Made by a program: the position numbers and the translations under genes
Shown here: positions 45,796 to 56,640 of the stretch, one piece after another
Numbering within the stretch: the first letter of the stretch is position 1
Layout: the number at the start of each line of letters is the position of its first letter
The notes under the pieces: model-generated
Seen by the model: only the letters and a program-made list of their open reading frames with translations
Database searches by the model: none
What the model was told of the DNA's origin: nothing
Source: Nectonema munidae
Taxonomy: Eukaryota > Nematomorpha > Nectonematoida > Nectonematidae
DNA length: 64,000 nt
Direction: 5' to 3'
Assembly: GCA_030549495.1 (NCBI GenBank)
Contig: JAUIRK010000971.1
Span: 362,501-426,500 of the forward strand

Positions 45796-46116
45796 TAACT
45801 AACTATACTAAGAGTTAACTGTCAACCTCACTAAATATCCAATTTGAAAAAAAAGAGAAAAAATTTGTTAAAACAAACAAATATTCTTTGTTACAAGAGT
45901 GAATTTTTTTACAATAGTGTTTGCCTATTATTTTCATATATTTCACCATTATAGTAAGAAACATTAAACAAAATAACTAAAATTAAATTTCATTTCTAGA
46001 TAATTTATCTTTCAAAATTAGTTATTTTTCAATTTGAGTTTAAAATTTTTAGCGTAGAACTTTAGAAGTTAACAAAGTTAGAATTAACCAAGTTTATGTT
46101 ACTGTTCCTGTTGAGC
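45796..46116. other. AT-rich spacer, no gene seen
   Basis: Nothing recognisable. Confidence 0.5.
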
Positions 46117-46454
46117 AGGGGTCGCCAAACTACAGCACGCAGGTCAGAACCGGTCCGCGAAGTTAGTTTATCCTGCCCGCAAGCTAAATTTTGATGATAT
46201 TGATAAGTGTTACAAAATAAGCATTTTTAAAATATATTATGTGCATTTTCACTTTTTATGTATCCTCATTCCTCAGCGTATCAAATTTGTCACATCCTTA
46301 GGCAAAACATCGAAAAGTTTGTTAGATTTTGTCTTAAACAAGTATTAATAAGAATTTCCTAATGCCAGTGTTTTTTAACTTTTCAATATTCCAGCTCGCC
46401 TTTTAAAATTGTTGGTAATCAGGCCTTGTTTCAAAAAAAGTTTGCCGACCCCTT
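46117..46454. mobile_element. hAT-like MITE
   Basis: The left end CAGGGGTCGCCAAACTACAG and the right end, which reads AAGGGGTCGGCAAAC inward, are hAT-type inverted repeats. Possible 8-bp flanks CTGTTGAG and CTTTAAAG match at only 5 positions. The 338-bp interior is non-coding. Confidence 0.65.
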
Positions 46455-46985
46455 CTTTAAAGAAACGCATACGAACTAGAATTTCTAATAGAATTCAATA
46501 GCGATTAGTCAAAATTGTGTGTTTTGCGTGAACTAACTAAAATGGGTAAAGATCCCAAAACAGAACATATCATCCGATATCTTCTTGTTCTAGCTCACTA
46601 AATCTAGTCAATTGAATATTTTAAATAATAATAAATTCGTTTAGATCTATCAGTAGAATAGTAAATTTTTAATTAATATTTGAGTTAGTTAAAAACAAAA
46701 TAATAATTTTTTTTAACTAAAGTAAATCTAGAGTTAAATGCTTATTTATTGGTATAATACATTTTCAAATATTTTGTTACTTTAGCTTAATAACCAAAGT
46801 ACAACTAACTAACACGTTATATGGAAACATCTTATATTTTTGGAGATATTTAAGAATATTCATATCTTGAAATATTTGGAGTCCACAAATTAACTAAAAA
46901 TACAATTTTTTAATTTGCTTAAATAATTATGATGAAATAACAAGTAGAATTATGTATTAAAAACGCAAGTATTTTATATCTTATT
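46455..46985. other. AT-rich spacer, no gene seen
   Basis: Includes a short stretch (46,465-46,530) related to 1395-1455. No gene. Confidence 0.5.
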
Positions 46986-46989
46986 TAGC

Positions 46990-47400
46990 TAAAATCGATA
47001 ACATTTAATTAACATAATATAAGTGTATTAAGCAATGTAAAGAGGCTAATCAATCGCCTATGTCATTTGCATCAAATATAATACAAATCAATGAAATAAT
47101 GAGATATCTTTTATCTTTCCAAAAATCATCTAGTTTTATTTCAAAAATATTTATATTCAAGGAATAGACAATTTGATTTGGCAAACCATTCCAGTGATTA
47201 TATGCTTTTTGTGTTAAATAGTGCTGTCTATAATAATAATTACTTTGATAGGAATCAGGTTTAAATTTCAGGGAATGTGATCTGGAAATTTTCTTTGAGT
47301 AACCAGGCAAAACATTCTCGTCAATGTTCATGCTTTCTTTCACAATATTAAATATAGTAATCATTTCATCCCTCGCAGGACGGAGATGGGAGTTTTACTC
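46990..47400 (-). pseudogene. LINE 3' end fragment, minus strand
   Basis: Reads RDEMITIFNIVKESMNIDEN, LPGYSKKISRSHSLKFKPDS, LTQKAYNHWNGLPNQIV and FEIKLDDFWKDKRY, the same C-terminal blocks as at 13,049-13,315 and 15,109-15,396. The 3' side has a TTAACATAA-like tail. The rest of the LINE is absent. Confidence 0.7.
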
Positions 47401-47844
47401 CGAAAGCAATTTTGAAAGTCATTTTAATCATAAAAAAAGATAGACAACCTGTATAGAATCAAACACGTAAATTTGAAATTATACGTGTAGAATTATTCTA
47501 AATAAAGTGATAACATTTTTATGTTTAAAAATTGGAGAAAAATGGTTCAATCCATTTTTTAACGCCATCTACAAAAAAAAGTAAAATTTTTCTAGCAAAC
47601 AAAAATTTCGTTAAAATATTTTTTACTTTTTGGTTATCAAAAAAATCAAACCATGGAAGAAATATTTTATCTAAAATTATTATTTTTACTTTTTTTTGTT
47701 TACTTTTTTTTGAAAATACCACATTTTCCGATAAAGTTTTTTACTTTATGTTTACAATTTCTGATTATAGTAACAATTATTTCACTCTCAAACAAAAGTG
47801 TGAAAAAGATAAAAGAAAAAATGTTTATTTGAAGATTAGAACGT
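47401..47844. other. AT-rich spacer, no gene seen
   Basis: Has TTAACGCCATCTAC at 47,559-47,572, shared with 41,889. Long frames here are AT-driven and show no domain. Confidence 0.45.
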
Positions 47845-50260
47845 TTACGAGCCTTTACACTCTGTGCAAATAAGTACTGTGTGATTTTTACAACAAGGCC
47901 TTTGACATTTTATGCACTTTCTTATACTTCTTTTTCTTGGTTTACAAATTGAAACGAAACAATAGCCTCTTCCATGTGATGTAGTTGGTTGATTGGATGC
48001 TTCGAAACAATAAAAAGATAAAAAATTTTCTTGTGCCAACACGTGTTGATGAACATTGGCATATGATTTGCATGGCCTTTTCAGCTAGATGTAGAGCTAA
48101 ACTTCTAATGAAACACTTTCGTCCACCTTTTCTGACACTTGAATACCTTTCTGGCATGTTTGATTGGTTGACAGAGAAAGGGCTTATAACGACAAAAGGC
48201 TAATATAGTATGTCTGTAGTTGACATTGATTGACAGATAAGCAAAGCTAATCTCATTATAAACATTGTATGCACAATAAGAGACAGCACAGTTATAATTC
48301 TAGATAATTATTTCCAGAATTTTTCTACTAATCTTATTACAAGTATTTCATGCACAATAAGAGACTTGCAGAGTTTTAATTCTAGTTAATTATTTCCACA
48401 ATATTTTTATAAACTATTTGTTGTTTATTTATTTCATTTTCTTTCAAAATCTTTTTCAACGGTTATACATATTATAAACAAAAAGAATATCAAACAATGA
48501 TCTTATATCAATGTACGAAACACCGTTGAAAAAAGTATCCAGGTACTTTTAAAATTTTAGATATAAATTTGAAATAATTTTAATTAATTGCTTTGGGGTT
48601 GTAAAAAATTCCATAAAAGTTATGGTTTTTAATTTTTTTTAGGAAGATTTATTTTTAAAAAAAATATTACGAATAGTATTAAAAAGTATGTTCCTCACAA
48701 TCAGGAAGAAAACCGCGAAATTGAACTTTTTAATGAGAAAATAAAAATGAAACGAGAAATAGTTTTAAATAAACAAGACAAATATATAGGTAAACCATTA
48801 TATTAGTTTCTTGCTAAGTTTGTTTTTGTTTTTTAATAGAGAAAATATTTCTACTCTCAGTGCTGATAAAAGATGTTTGTTAAAAAAACAAAGGTATTAA
48901 GAAATATGAGATATAATAGAAAACATGAAAAAATTCAGATAGTATTTATTTCAGCATCCCTGAAAAATACATTTTTCCTCGGGGACATTATTTACTAAGA
49001 ATCATTATTTTTTATGGTGAAAACTTATGTGTAATATTATTTTAATGAGCTTTATTTTAAATAACTTCATTAATATTTTTTAAAAAAGTTTTTGAACACT
49101 TAAAAAATAACATAAATTTTGAAAATTTAAAATATGTTTGCGGAGATTTTGAAATGGCAATAATATCAGCAGCTAAAAAAGTAATTTGAACACTTTTTGT
49201 AGCTTTTAATTAATTTTTGTTATATTAGACTTTTCCATCAGCCAAATACCAAATACAGAAAATCAACTCAATTTAGAATTTATAATAAAGTGTTAATATG
49301 TTTTTTTTTATAAAAAGTAATTTATTATAATGCGGTTTTTAATATTATATAATATTGTTGTTCATTTTTTGGTAAACTTTTTTAGTTATTAATTTTCATG
49401 CAAAAAAATGATATATGTATATAAGTATTTATAAGGTTTTTTGCATCATAAAGTGTTGATTTTTTTATATTCTAAAGGTAAACTATTTTATTTTAAATGT
49501 TGTTGAAAATTCAAAATATTTCAAAAACATTGTTATAAGGTTCATTTTTTATTAAAATTTTAATTATTGAAATATAGTTTACATATTTTATTTTTTATTG
49601 CAAATTTATAATAAAATGAACTAGTTTATAATAGTTTTTAAATATGTTCAAACTTGACCAAAACGTCATTTTAAAAAATACCTTACAATTATAACCTATA
49701 AATGAGTTTTACAAAAATATATCATATAAATTTCATATTTATTTTAAAAGTAAAAATAGATATATATTAATGCAGAAACAAAACGTTAATTGTATTTATA
49801 AAAATAATATATGACGCTATGTTAAGTATCGTGTATCACAAGCAACTTGGGTATATTTATATGCACAAAAAAAGTGTTAATTTTTATCACTCTCTTACCC
49901 GTTTCGCACTTTCCATCTTTATTACCAAGACTCACATTTTGTTTAGAAATTTTATATGTCATTCATCGTCATACACGCATCAATGAATTGTTAGCCTTTT
50001 GTTGTTATAAGCCTTTTCTCCTAGAACCTGTTTGATTTCATAATGACCCAACTATTATTTGCAGCGATGTCTAATAAATTTGTAAAAATCGTCATTGGCC
50101 ATCTTCTTGAGGTTCTGTAGCACGAATAATCTCTAGCCATCTTGTTGAAAGCATCTACACCCCCTTTATACATGTTATAGTTCTTTATATAGTCTATAGT
50201 TCGAAATAATTTTTTTCTCACCTTTTTTTGTAAATTGATGATATACAACTTAACTTTCAT
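47845..50260 (-). pseudogene. piggyBac transposase C-terminus, split by a MULE insertion
   Basis: On the minus strand, 50,260-50,021 encodes NYNMYKGGVDAFNKMARDYS then SRRWPMTIFTNLLDIAANNS and WVI. This is the third-Asp GGVD block and the following helix of piggyBac transposases. The reading resumes at 48,160-47,845 with GGRKCFIRSLALHLAEK and, in another frame, a Cys-rich C-terminal domain: RKCIKCQRPCCKNHTVLICT ending ECKGS. The C--C---CC--H----C--C arrangement is the C-terminal cross-brace zinc domain of this family. A 1.8-kb element with its own inverted ends lies between. The N-terminal two thirds are missing, replaced by a LINE fragment. A separate family from the piggyBac relics at 35,476 and 62,643 judging by sequence. 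Confidence 0.75.
48178..50023 (+). mobile_element. MULE-like (Mutator) element inserted in piggyBac
   Basis: The inverted ends GAGAAAGGGCTTATAACGAC and GAGAAAAGGCTTATAACAAC (read inward from the right) continue complementary for about 30 bp. The interior plus strand has two coding traces. At 48,650-48,790: KKYVPHNQEENREIELFNEK and IKMKREIV, like the HNH-like end of a FLYWCH finger and following helix. At 49,085-49,185: FEHLKNNINFENLKYVCGDF followed by EMAIISAAKK, which fits the DFE-A---A block of MULE transposases. GT follows the first trace, so introns are possible. Target duplication is not evident. An 81-bp tandem duplication lies at 48,249-48,410. Confidence 0.6.
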
Positions 50261-51700
50261 GCATCTGGTAGTTTACATTAGACTAAAGATTTGTTATATA
50301 GAGTAGTCAAAGATTTAGCTAAAACATTACAGAGTCTTGTGAAAAAAAGAGGTGAAATGTTGTCAATTCCAGGAGATTTGGAAGTGTCTAAATTACTAAG
50401 TTTCTAGTAAACTACAGAGATTGCTATTTGTATTTTTTTAAATGTCTTTGAAATTTTTTCGACTTCACCTTCTTTAGTCAGAAGTTTACTCTCACTTCTA
50501 AAGATGGAAGAAAAGTATTGTTTAAATGCTTCTGGTAAGAACTCATCTTCAATTATATTGCCATCTTCACTTAATATTGTTTCAACAGCTAAATTATTCT
50601 TTCTCTTTTCATTGATATATTTCCATACCTTTTTTGAGTTTTGCTTGTATTCTTTTAAGATATTGATTTCATAGTCAATTCTATTTTTTGTTAATTTTCT
50701 AAGACAATTACTGATTATTTGTATTGTTCATAACTATTATTATTGCCATCTTTTTTATATAGAGTAAAGAATTTTTTCTTTTTTTATAGAGAGAAATAGC
50801 ATCTTTGTTCATATACAAATTGGAAGATTTTCTATCCTGAGATTTAGGTAAGTGGAGTTGAATTTGTTCTCTTAATAAATTTTCAAAAATCTTCGAACTT
50901 CTTTCTATATCATTTTTTTCTAAAATAGTCCAATCAATTTTTTCTAGATTACCCTCAATAAAAAATCTGCAGCATGAATCTTGTATTTTGAATCAGCTGT
51001 CGACTTTGAATTGCTTTCGAAACAGAAAATGACACGCAATAATGATCGCTTTTAGATAGATTTGGTAGTATTATCAAATTATCAATGAGAATTTCATCAT
51101 TGGTGATTAATATATCTAACAAGCTCTCATTTCCGGTCCAGTCTATTCTCGTTGGTGTCCGAATTACCGGTGTCATTAAATTATCTTGAATAAAATTCAA
51201 AAACCGACTTTCAGGAGAATTATGTGGAGCATCACACTTATCCCAGTTTATCTTAGGATAATTAAAATCGCCAATTACAATAAAACTTTTTGGCATAAAT
51301 TTACTTTTAATTTCACATATTTTTTGAATAATTTTTGTTGTGCTTTCATCTCTGTCTGTGTTAGGACTTCTATAAAAACAACTAAAATTGTTGTAAGATT
51401 ATTATGAAAAGCTTTAATGTTTAAATTTTCAAATACTTCTGTTAAGATACAAGAAAGCATGTATAAAGACAGAGAACTTTTGAAATAACAGAGTATAACC
51501 CCTCTTTGAAACATTTTATAACCATTGATTTTGACAAGATAATGTAAAAATTTTTATAACCATATTTTTTGGCAAAAATTCAGTAACCAACAATATATCA
51601 AACTTATGAATTTCGATTATTATTTTAATTTCATCAAGTTTTGATAATAATTGTTTCGAATTGGTTTAAAAAAGTTTTAAAAACTTAAACTTGCTAAGAT
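50250..51700 (-). pseudogene. LINE 5' part: endonuclease and start of reverse transcriptase
   Basis: On the minus strand, in several frames: KLDEIKIIIEIHKFDILLVT (endonuclease start), RGVILCYFKSSLSL, then FIVIGDFNYPKINWDKC, FLNFIQDNLMTPVIRTPTRI, ESLLDILITNDE and LSKSDHYCVSFSV. These are the GDFN, the T----LD-I and SDH motifs of APE-type endonucleases in LINE ORF2. The linker and VWKYINEKRKNN follow, then LDTSKSPGIDNISPLFFTRL and KLPDA, the beginning of the reverse transcriptase. It stops abruptly at a junction with the piggyBac relic (about 50,255). Several stops and frameshifts interrupt it. The endonuclease nicks target DNA in intact elements. Confidence 0.8.
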
Positions 51701-51839
51701 TCATATGAGAACTAGACTTGTTAAAACAAACTTTCCTTATAATTATAAGTATAATTCTCTCTTTTTCTTTAAAATTTTCATTTCAAATCAAAAATGTTTT
51801 TTGTTATAGCGTACAAAATTTTAATATTGCTTGTTTTTA
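51701..51839. other. AT-rich junction, no feature
   Basis: Short AT-rich stretch between the LINE and hAT relics. Confidence 0.4.
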
Positions 51840-52709
51840 ATTATGCTGGAGGAGATCCTATTGTTTAGGAAGCTTTCCTGCTTTTACTTTTGATTGTTGC
51901 CATTTTGAGATTGCTTATTAGCTCGTCAACTTCTTTACAAAAAAATTTGACTCGCATTGCGCTATTGTGGAGAAGGTGAGCAAAGCACGTGACATGAAAA
52001 ACGTATGTGTTTCAAAACATCACCCGCCACCATATTGTAACTGGCTGAATCGGTCAAAAGTAAAAAAAAGTGATTTTTTGATACTTGAAAGTTCTTTAGA
52101 ACATCATCTAAAATTTGAACCAATTTTTTGGAATTGATGTTATCCTCTAATGGTATGCAATTAACTAGCCAACATTTGTCAGGATGATCGACACTGCCAA
52201 TTAAAACATTAACAAAACTTAAATCTTTAACTCTGCTTTCATCAACAAACTAGAAAAATTTCTTTATTTTCAATATTGCCTTTGATTTTAGCAATTAATC
52301 GAAACTATGTTGCGGCTGCTAGAAATAGAAGGAAGTCAGTGGCCAAGATCGATTAAAAGATTTTTCATTGAGGGATGTGAAAGCTTGTGCAGCGCTTGAA
52401 TATTTGCTTCTAAGAAGTATTTAGCAATTTTTTTTGAAAAATTTTTGTCTACTCATTCCAAATACTTTTGAATTTCATTATTTGATGAATCAGGTAAAAA
52501 ATTTTGATGGTTTTTAGAACTTCTGTGATTTTCAATAAAAAATTCTTTCCATGTTTCACAATTACATTACAAATTTTGCAAAGTAATTCATTTGAACGGG
52601 AAACGGTGAACTCTTGAGGGTATTTTTTTACTATAGCAACAAATTTTCCAGGTTTGTTCGCCTCAACGTTGCATAAATTCTGCAGTAGCGCATTCTTATC
52701 CAAACACAA
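51840..52709 (-). pseudogene. hAT relic with CGGBP1-like zinc finger
   Basis: The minus strand starts near 52,709 with KPGKFVAIVKKYPQEFTVSR then SNELLCKICNVIVKHGKNF. The LLC-IC-V-V-HG spacing is that of the CGGBP1-type BED-like finger. Further on (51,960-52,060) it reads DSASYNMVAGDVLKHIRFSC then HVLC, matching the SDSA-YM---G--L----HVTC-AH region of hAT transposases. Frames are broken and the C-terminal dimerisation block was not found. It is a decayed transposase, not a host CGGBP1 gene. Confidence 0.6.
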
Positions 52710-53540
52710 TATGAATATTTTATGTTTGAATTTATAAACAAAACTTTTTTGTCCTTGAAGCCAGTATTACGAGAAAACAGTTTCTTGACTCCTCTGTTGT
52801 TTCATAATTCATGCACAGTAGTGTACATCACCCATATGATACGAAGAGAGTGTCATCTAACAATTCTCTTTATACATGTTGGGAGGTATTCAATCAGGGA
52901 AATAAATAACCAAGATCTGTTAAACCACCACTAGTTTTTTATGAAAAAATATTGTCAGAACTTATTTTGTGCTTGGCGATTATCAAGCGCAATTATGAAA
53001 CAGAGCTTCTTTTCTATAGAGGTTTACATCAAATGTAAAAAAGCAGTATACTTTGTAGAATTGAACGGTTTGAAGTTGCTAACATTTAACCAAAAACTGG
53101 AGAGTGTTCTATATAGAAAATCGGAAATACATCAAATAACCATAGTATATTCCGTGTGGTCTTGATTTTTATTGTGATAGTTGAAAACAGAATTTTTTCA
53201 TCTAATTTGTATTAGTTGAAAGATATCTTAGAAGCTTAAATAAACTGGCTATTTTTTTAAGTAAAATGTTAATTATTATGACTTATAATTGTGTTATCCA
53301 ACAATATAATCATAATTTCTTCAAAAAAAAGCATAGTTTATGAAGATTATAGATGGCGTTAATAGCAAAGTTTTTTGTAAAGATTATTGTGACAGAAATG
53401 ACCATCCTCGTTTTGTTCCATCTTTAAGTACATAAAAAAATAATAAAATACATAATATTTTTATATAGCTTTGATATATTCAATTTTGAGTAAAATGAGT
53501 TTCACGAGTTCTAAGGTTCAAGAAGAAATTATATTCCGGT
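52710..53540. other. AT-rich spacer, no gene identified
   Basis: Frames of 70-74 codons on the plus strand (52,722-53,165) and their complements show no motif I recognise. ATAGATGGCGTTAA at 53,349-53,362 is the inverted form of the TTAACGCCATCTAC motif. Confidence 0.45.
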
Positions 53541-53544
53541 TACA

Positions 53545-53625
53545 TCGGGATTGGACCCAAGATCTTTTGAATAAATTCTCTGAGGTCTAACCACCATAGC
53601 TGCTGGAATGTGCCATAAATTTTTA
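53545..53625 (-). mobile_element. tRNA-derived SINE, family B copy 2
   Basis: On the minus strand AGCTATGGTGGTTAGACCTC leads to GATCTTGGGTCCAATCCCG (B box with two changes, 53,547-53,558). It resembles 23,806-23,885. Confidence 0.45.
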
Positions 53626-54452
53626 ATTGATTGATAAAAGCTAAATCTATTGTAGAACCAAAAACGTTACAAATTATGTCACACAACGAAAAAATTTTTT
53701 AAGGAGTTTGGGCATATTTTAACATAAATTTCAAAGAATAGGTTCAATGTAAACGAATTGATAAATGAAAATTTATTAATTTTAAGGTATTTCAAACTTC
53801 CAACAAGCTTAGTTGTTTAAACTTTTTAGAAAACCTCAGAAGAAAGGGTATTTTGTTTATGAATGTAAGGAAAACAGTAATTACTCTGTCCTCCAAGAGC
53901 CAAGTTAGTAACCATCTTTTAATCAAAAAAACATTTCTTTCACCAGCTCATTCATTACAGGAGGCAATAAATTGTCTAAAATCTACCCTGCAAAGGCATC
54001 GTCTCCATAGCACTAAAGCATTACTAGTCAGGTATTGCAGGTCTGCATCTATATGCGGTATTCGTAAAACTCACACAAACACTGAACATAAACCTCTACA
54101 AGTATAATTATTTCCGCCATCTACACTTCAACCGAACGCCTCAATTCGTTAGCTTCCAAACTTAACAAGGTCTTTAAAATAACAATGAATTCCTTAACAA
54201 AATCAAGAAAAGACTTTAATTTTTCACATTTCTTCAGGATTCCTCTCTCCCAATGCCCGCTGGTTAATCTTAGACCGTGCTGATTTATTCAACTCTATTC
54301 CACCGAATGATTATTAGCTAGATGTCTAGATTTTACCTAACCCAATAGCATTATTAGCATTCCATAGGTGGCATACTTCTCGACATCCTTTCACCATTTT
54401 ACACGAATAATTTTCTGGAGTAAGTTTAGCGACATTGTATTTCTTATTTAGG
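53626..54452. other. Spacer, no gene identified
   Basis: An 84-codon plus frame (53,853-54,107) is not recognisable. The 54,000-54,420 part is less AT-rich, without motif. Confidence 0.45.
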
Positions 54453-55325
54453 TTAACTCCTTCACTAAAAAATTAATGGAACAAAATTGGCTGAATCATA
54501 TCCCTTCAAATTTTGTGACTTTTCCTAAAATCGCTAGCTGCATCTTTTGAAACGATTTTGATGGTAGTCGAATGACCCTCTCATGTCACAAACTGTTAAA
54601 TCAAAATCAAAAATTGAAATCTTTCAACAAAATTTTGACATTATCTTTATTTAACCTTATAACTTAGTTAACTACCCTGAAAATTTATAATTATATACAG
54701 TTTGGAACGCATAACACTTTATATATGTAATTTTTTTAATAATCATGGCTACTTTTTAGAAAATGTGAATAAAAATTTTGATTGATCAGAAATATATGTA
54801 ATAAAATATTCCTTCAAATTTTACATAAAATATATATTTTTATACCAAATCGGGCATGCTGGTTTCATTTCTGATATCATTTTTTACATTTAGGATATGA
54901 AAATACATATAGGTTTTAATCAAATTTGCGCTTTACATCTGAAAACTATCTTCAAAAATATTCTCTTTAATTCTACATGAAATATGTTTTTATACCAAAT
55001 CAACAGTGCTAGTTTTATTTCTGAAATCAGTTTTTGCACTTAGAGGTTTTAAAATGACTAAAAGTGTCAATCAAATGTTCGATTTATGTCTAATGCCTAA
55101 GAAATATTTTTGAAATTTAAATAAAATTTCTGTTTTTATACCAAATGAAAGATGCGTGTTACATTTTTGGGCTCAGCTTCAGCATTTATGATTTTAAAAT
55201 ATCTGAAAGCTTCAATCAGATTTGCTGTTTACTTCTAGATACATCAAAAATATTTTCAAAAAAAATAAAATATCTCTTTCAAATGAAATATCAGTTTTTA
55301 TAACAAATCGACTATGCTTATTTTA
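54453..55325. mobile_element. Third, shortened copy of the repeat arm
   Basis: GTTAACTCCTTCACTAAAAA then TTGGCTGAATCATATCCCTT and CGCTAGCTGCATCTTTTGAA match the outer end of the left arm (24,770-24,860). Units of the outer array follow, but fewer than in the left arm, so there are internal deletions. The match ends near CTTATTTTATTTG, corresponding to about 26,670 in the left arm. The CCCTATTAGTGCTGGG end is lost. It directly abuts a hAT transposase relic. Confidence 0.75.
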
Positions 55326-55692
55326 TTTGTTGATTTAAATATTCCTTTAGAACTCGAAGTAGCAAATGAAGTTAATGAATTTCAAGAAGAAAATAGTTCG
55401 GCATCTTTATTCAATCAAGGTAACTACCATGAATTAATTTCAAAAGTTCGTAAAATTTGCAAAACTTTTAGAAAGTCACCTTTAAAAAATGATTACTTAC
55501 AAGAAAGTTTTGTAGAAAACATGAATAAAGAGATGAAGTTAATCTTAGATACAAAAACAAGATGGAATAGCACCCTTTCAATGATTTCCAGATTTTTTGA
55601 CCTGAGGAAATGCATATACTTATTGCTTTGAAAAAGTGTGAAATTCTTGAAGTTTTAAATGAGAATGAATTGAAAGATTTGCAACATCTTAA

Positions 55693-55822
55693 CCCATTTA
55701 CGATCAGTGTTCCTATTTTGGAACATAAGTAATTTCATCTTCGTCTGCTTTTTTCAATGACTTTAAATATAAATCGTCTGCGTTTTTTTAGATATCGTCT
55801 GCTTTGCTTGGTCTTAAATGGG
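55693..55822. mobile_element. TTAA-flanked MITE, family 1 (in hAT gene, first)
   Basis: TTAA at 55,689-55,692 and 55,823-55,826. Ends CCCATTTACGATCA and CCCATTTAAGACCA (read inward). Motifs TCGTCTGC at 55,741, 55,774 and 55,795, spacing 33 and 21 bp. The neighbouring hAT codons read HLKQML across the site. Confidence 0.85.
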
Positions 55823-55979
55823 TTAAACAAATGCTCAGACCATTTGAAATAGTCATAAAAGGACTTTCTTCAGAAGATGCTACTATTTTAAAGGCAGAAA
55901 ATTGTGTGAAGTTTATATTTAATGAGTTGAAAAATCAACAGTCAACGCTAGCTTTGAATTTGAATAAGCGCTTGCTTAA

Positions 55980-56101
55980 CCTTAAATGTTCGTATTTTGG
56001 AACATAAGTAATTTCATCTTCGTCTGCTTTTTTCAATGACTTTGAATATAAATCGTCTACGTTTTTTTAGATATCCTCTGCTTTGCTTGGTCTTAAATGG
56101 G
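55980..56101. mobile_element. TTAA-flanked MITE, family 1 (in hAT gene, second)
   Basis: TTAA at 55,976-55,979 and 56,102-56,105. It is almost identical to the MITE 160 bp upstream but lacks a few bases near its left end. Motifs at 56,020 (TCGTCTGC), 56,053 (TCGTCTAC) and 56,074 (TCCTCTGC), spacing 33 and 21 bp. The hAT codons read RLLNRYTS across the site. Confidence 0.85.
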
Positions 56102-56640
56102 TTAACCGCTACACATCAAGAAGGCTGGATAGCACAATTGGGCTAATCAATTTTTTAGAAGATCCTGAAAGAATATTAAAAGAAGGCGAAACAGCTCTAA
56201 TTTTTCATTCTCCTACACTTATAAGTATAAAAACTTTAGCTGTCAGAAGATTGTTTTCTTTAAAAGTAGGTGATCAAGATATGCAACTTACTTCAATTGA
56301 AATTGATCAGTCTTGTAATGTCAGCTATTCTGATGAATGCAAATTTAGTAATCCCGACTCGATGCTTGAAGGATATCAAAAATAAATTTCAAGCAAAAAC
56401 AAAAAAGTGAAGCTTTCTCAAGTCGATTTGTGTAAAGAAATGAAATTGTTTGAAGTGCCCCCAAAAAAACTGAAAACCTTGAATTGCTCTATCAGTCTTT
56501 GCTAACAATTAAAGCTACCAGTGTAGAATCTGAAAGAGCTTTTTCTGCTGCTGGATATTTTATTTCCAAACTTCGTTCTCAATTAGCTCCAAAGACATTA
56601 GATGCATTATGCTTTTTGCGTTGTTTTTTTTTAAAATAAT

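Larger units (their letters stand above)
55326..56640 (+). pseudogene. hAT transposase (BED/ZBED type), interrupted by two MITEs
   Basis: The reading starts mid-protein: LNIPLELEVANEVNEFQEEN, then VRKICKTFRKSPLKNDYLQE, KLILDTKTRWNSTLSMISRF and FDLRKC. RWNST-SM-SRFF-L is the conserved hAT block after the catalytic core. It continues KQMLRPFEIVIKGLSSEDAT, then RYTSRRLDSTIGLINFLEDP. The end is SVESERAFSAAGYFISKLRS then QLAPKTLDALCFLRCF, the hAT dimerisation domain, with a stop near 56,637. Frameshifts occur near 55,620 and 56,385-56,480. MITEs at 55,693-55,822 and 55,980-56,101 split it. Removing each with one TTAA joins the coding sequence in frame. The N-terminal finger and first catalytic residues are missing because the repeat arm adjoins. 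Confidence 0.8.

Noticed and set aside
51840-52709. Host CGGBP1-like gene
   Set aside because: The finger resembles CGGBP1, but it is followed by broken hAT transposase sequence, so a transposon relic is simpler.
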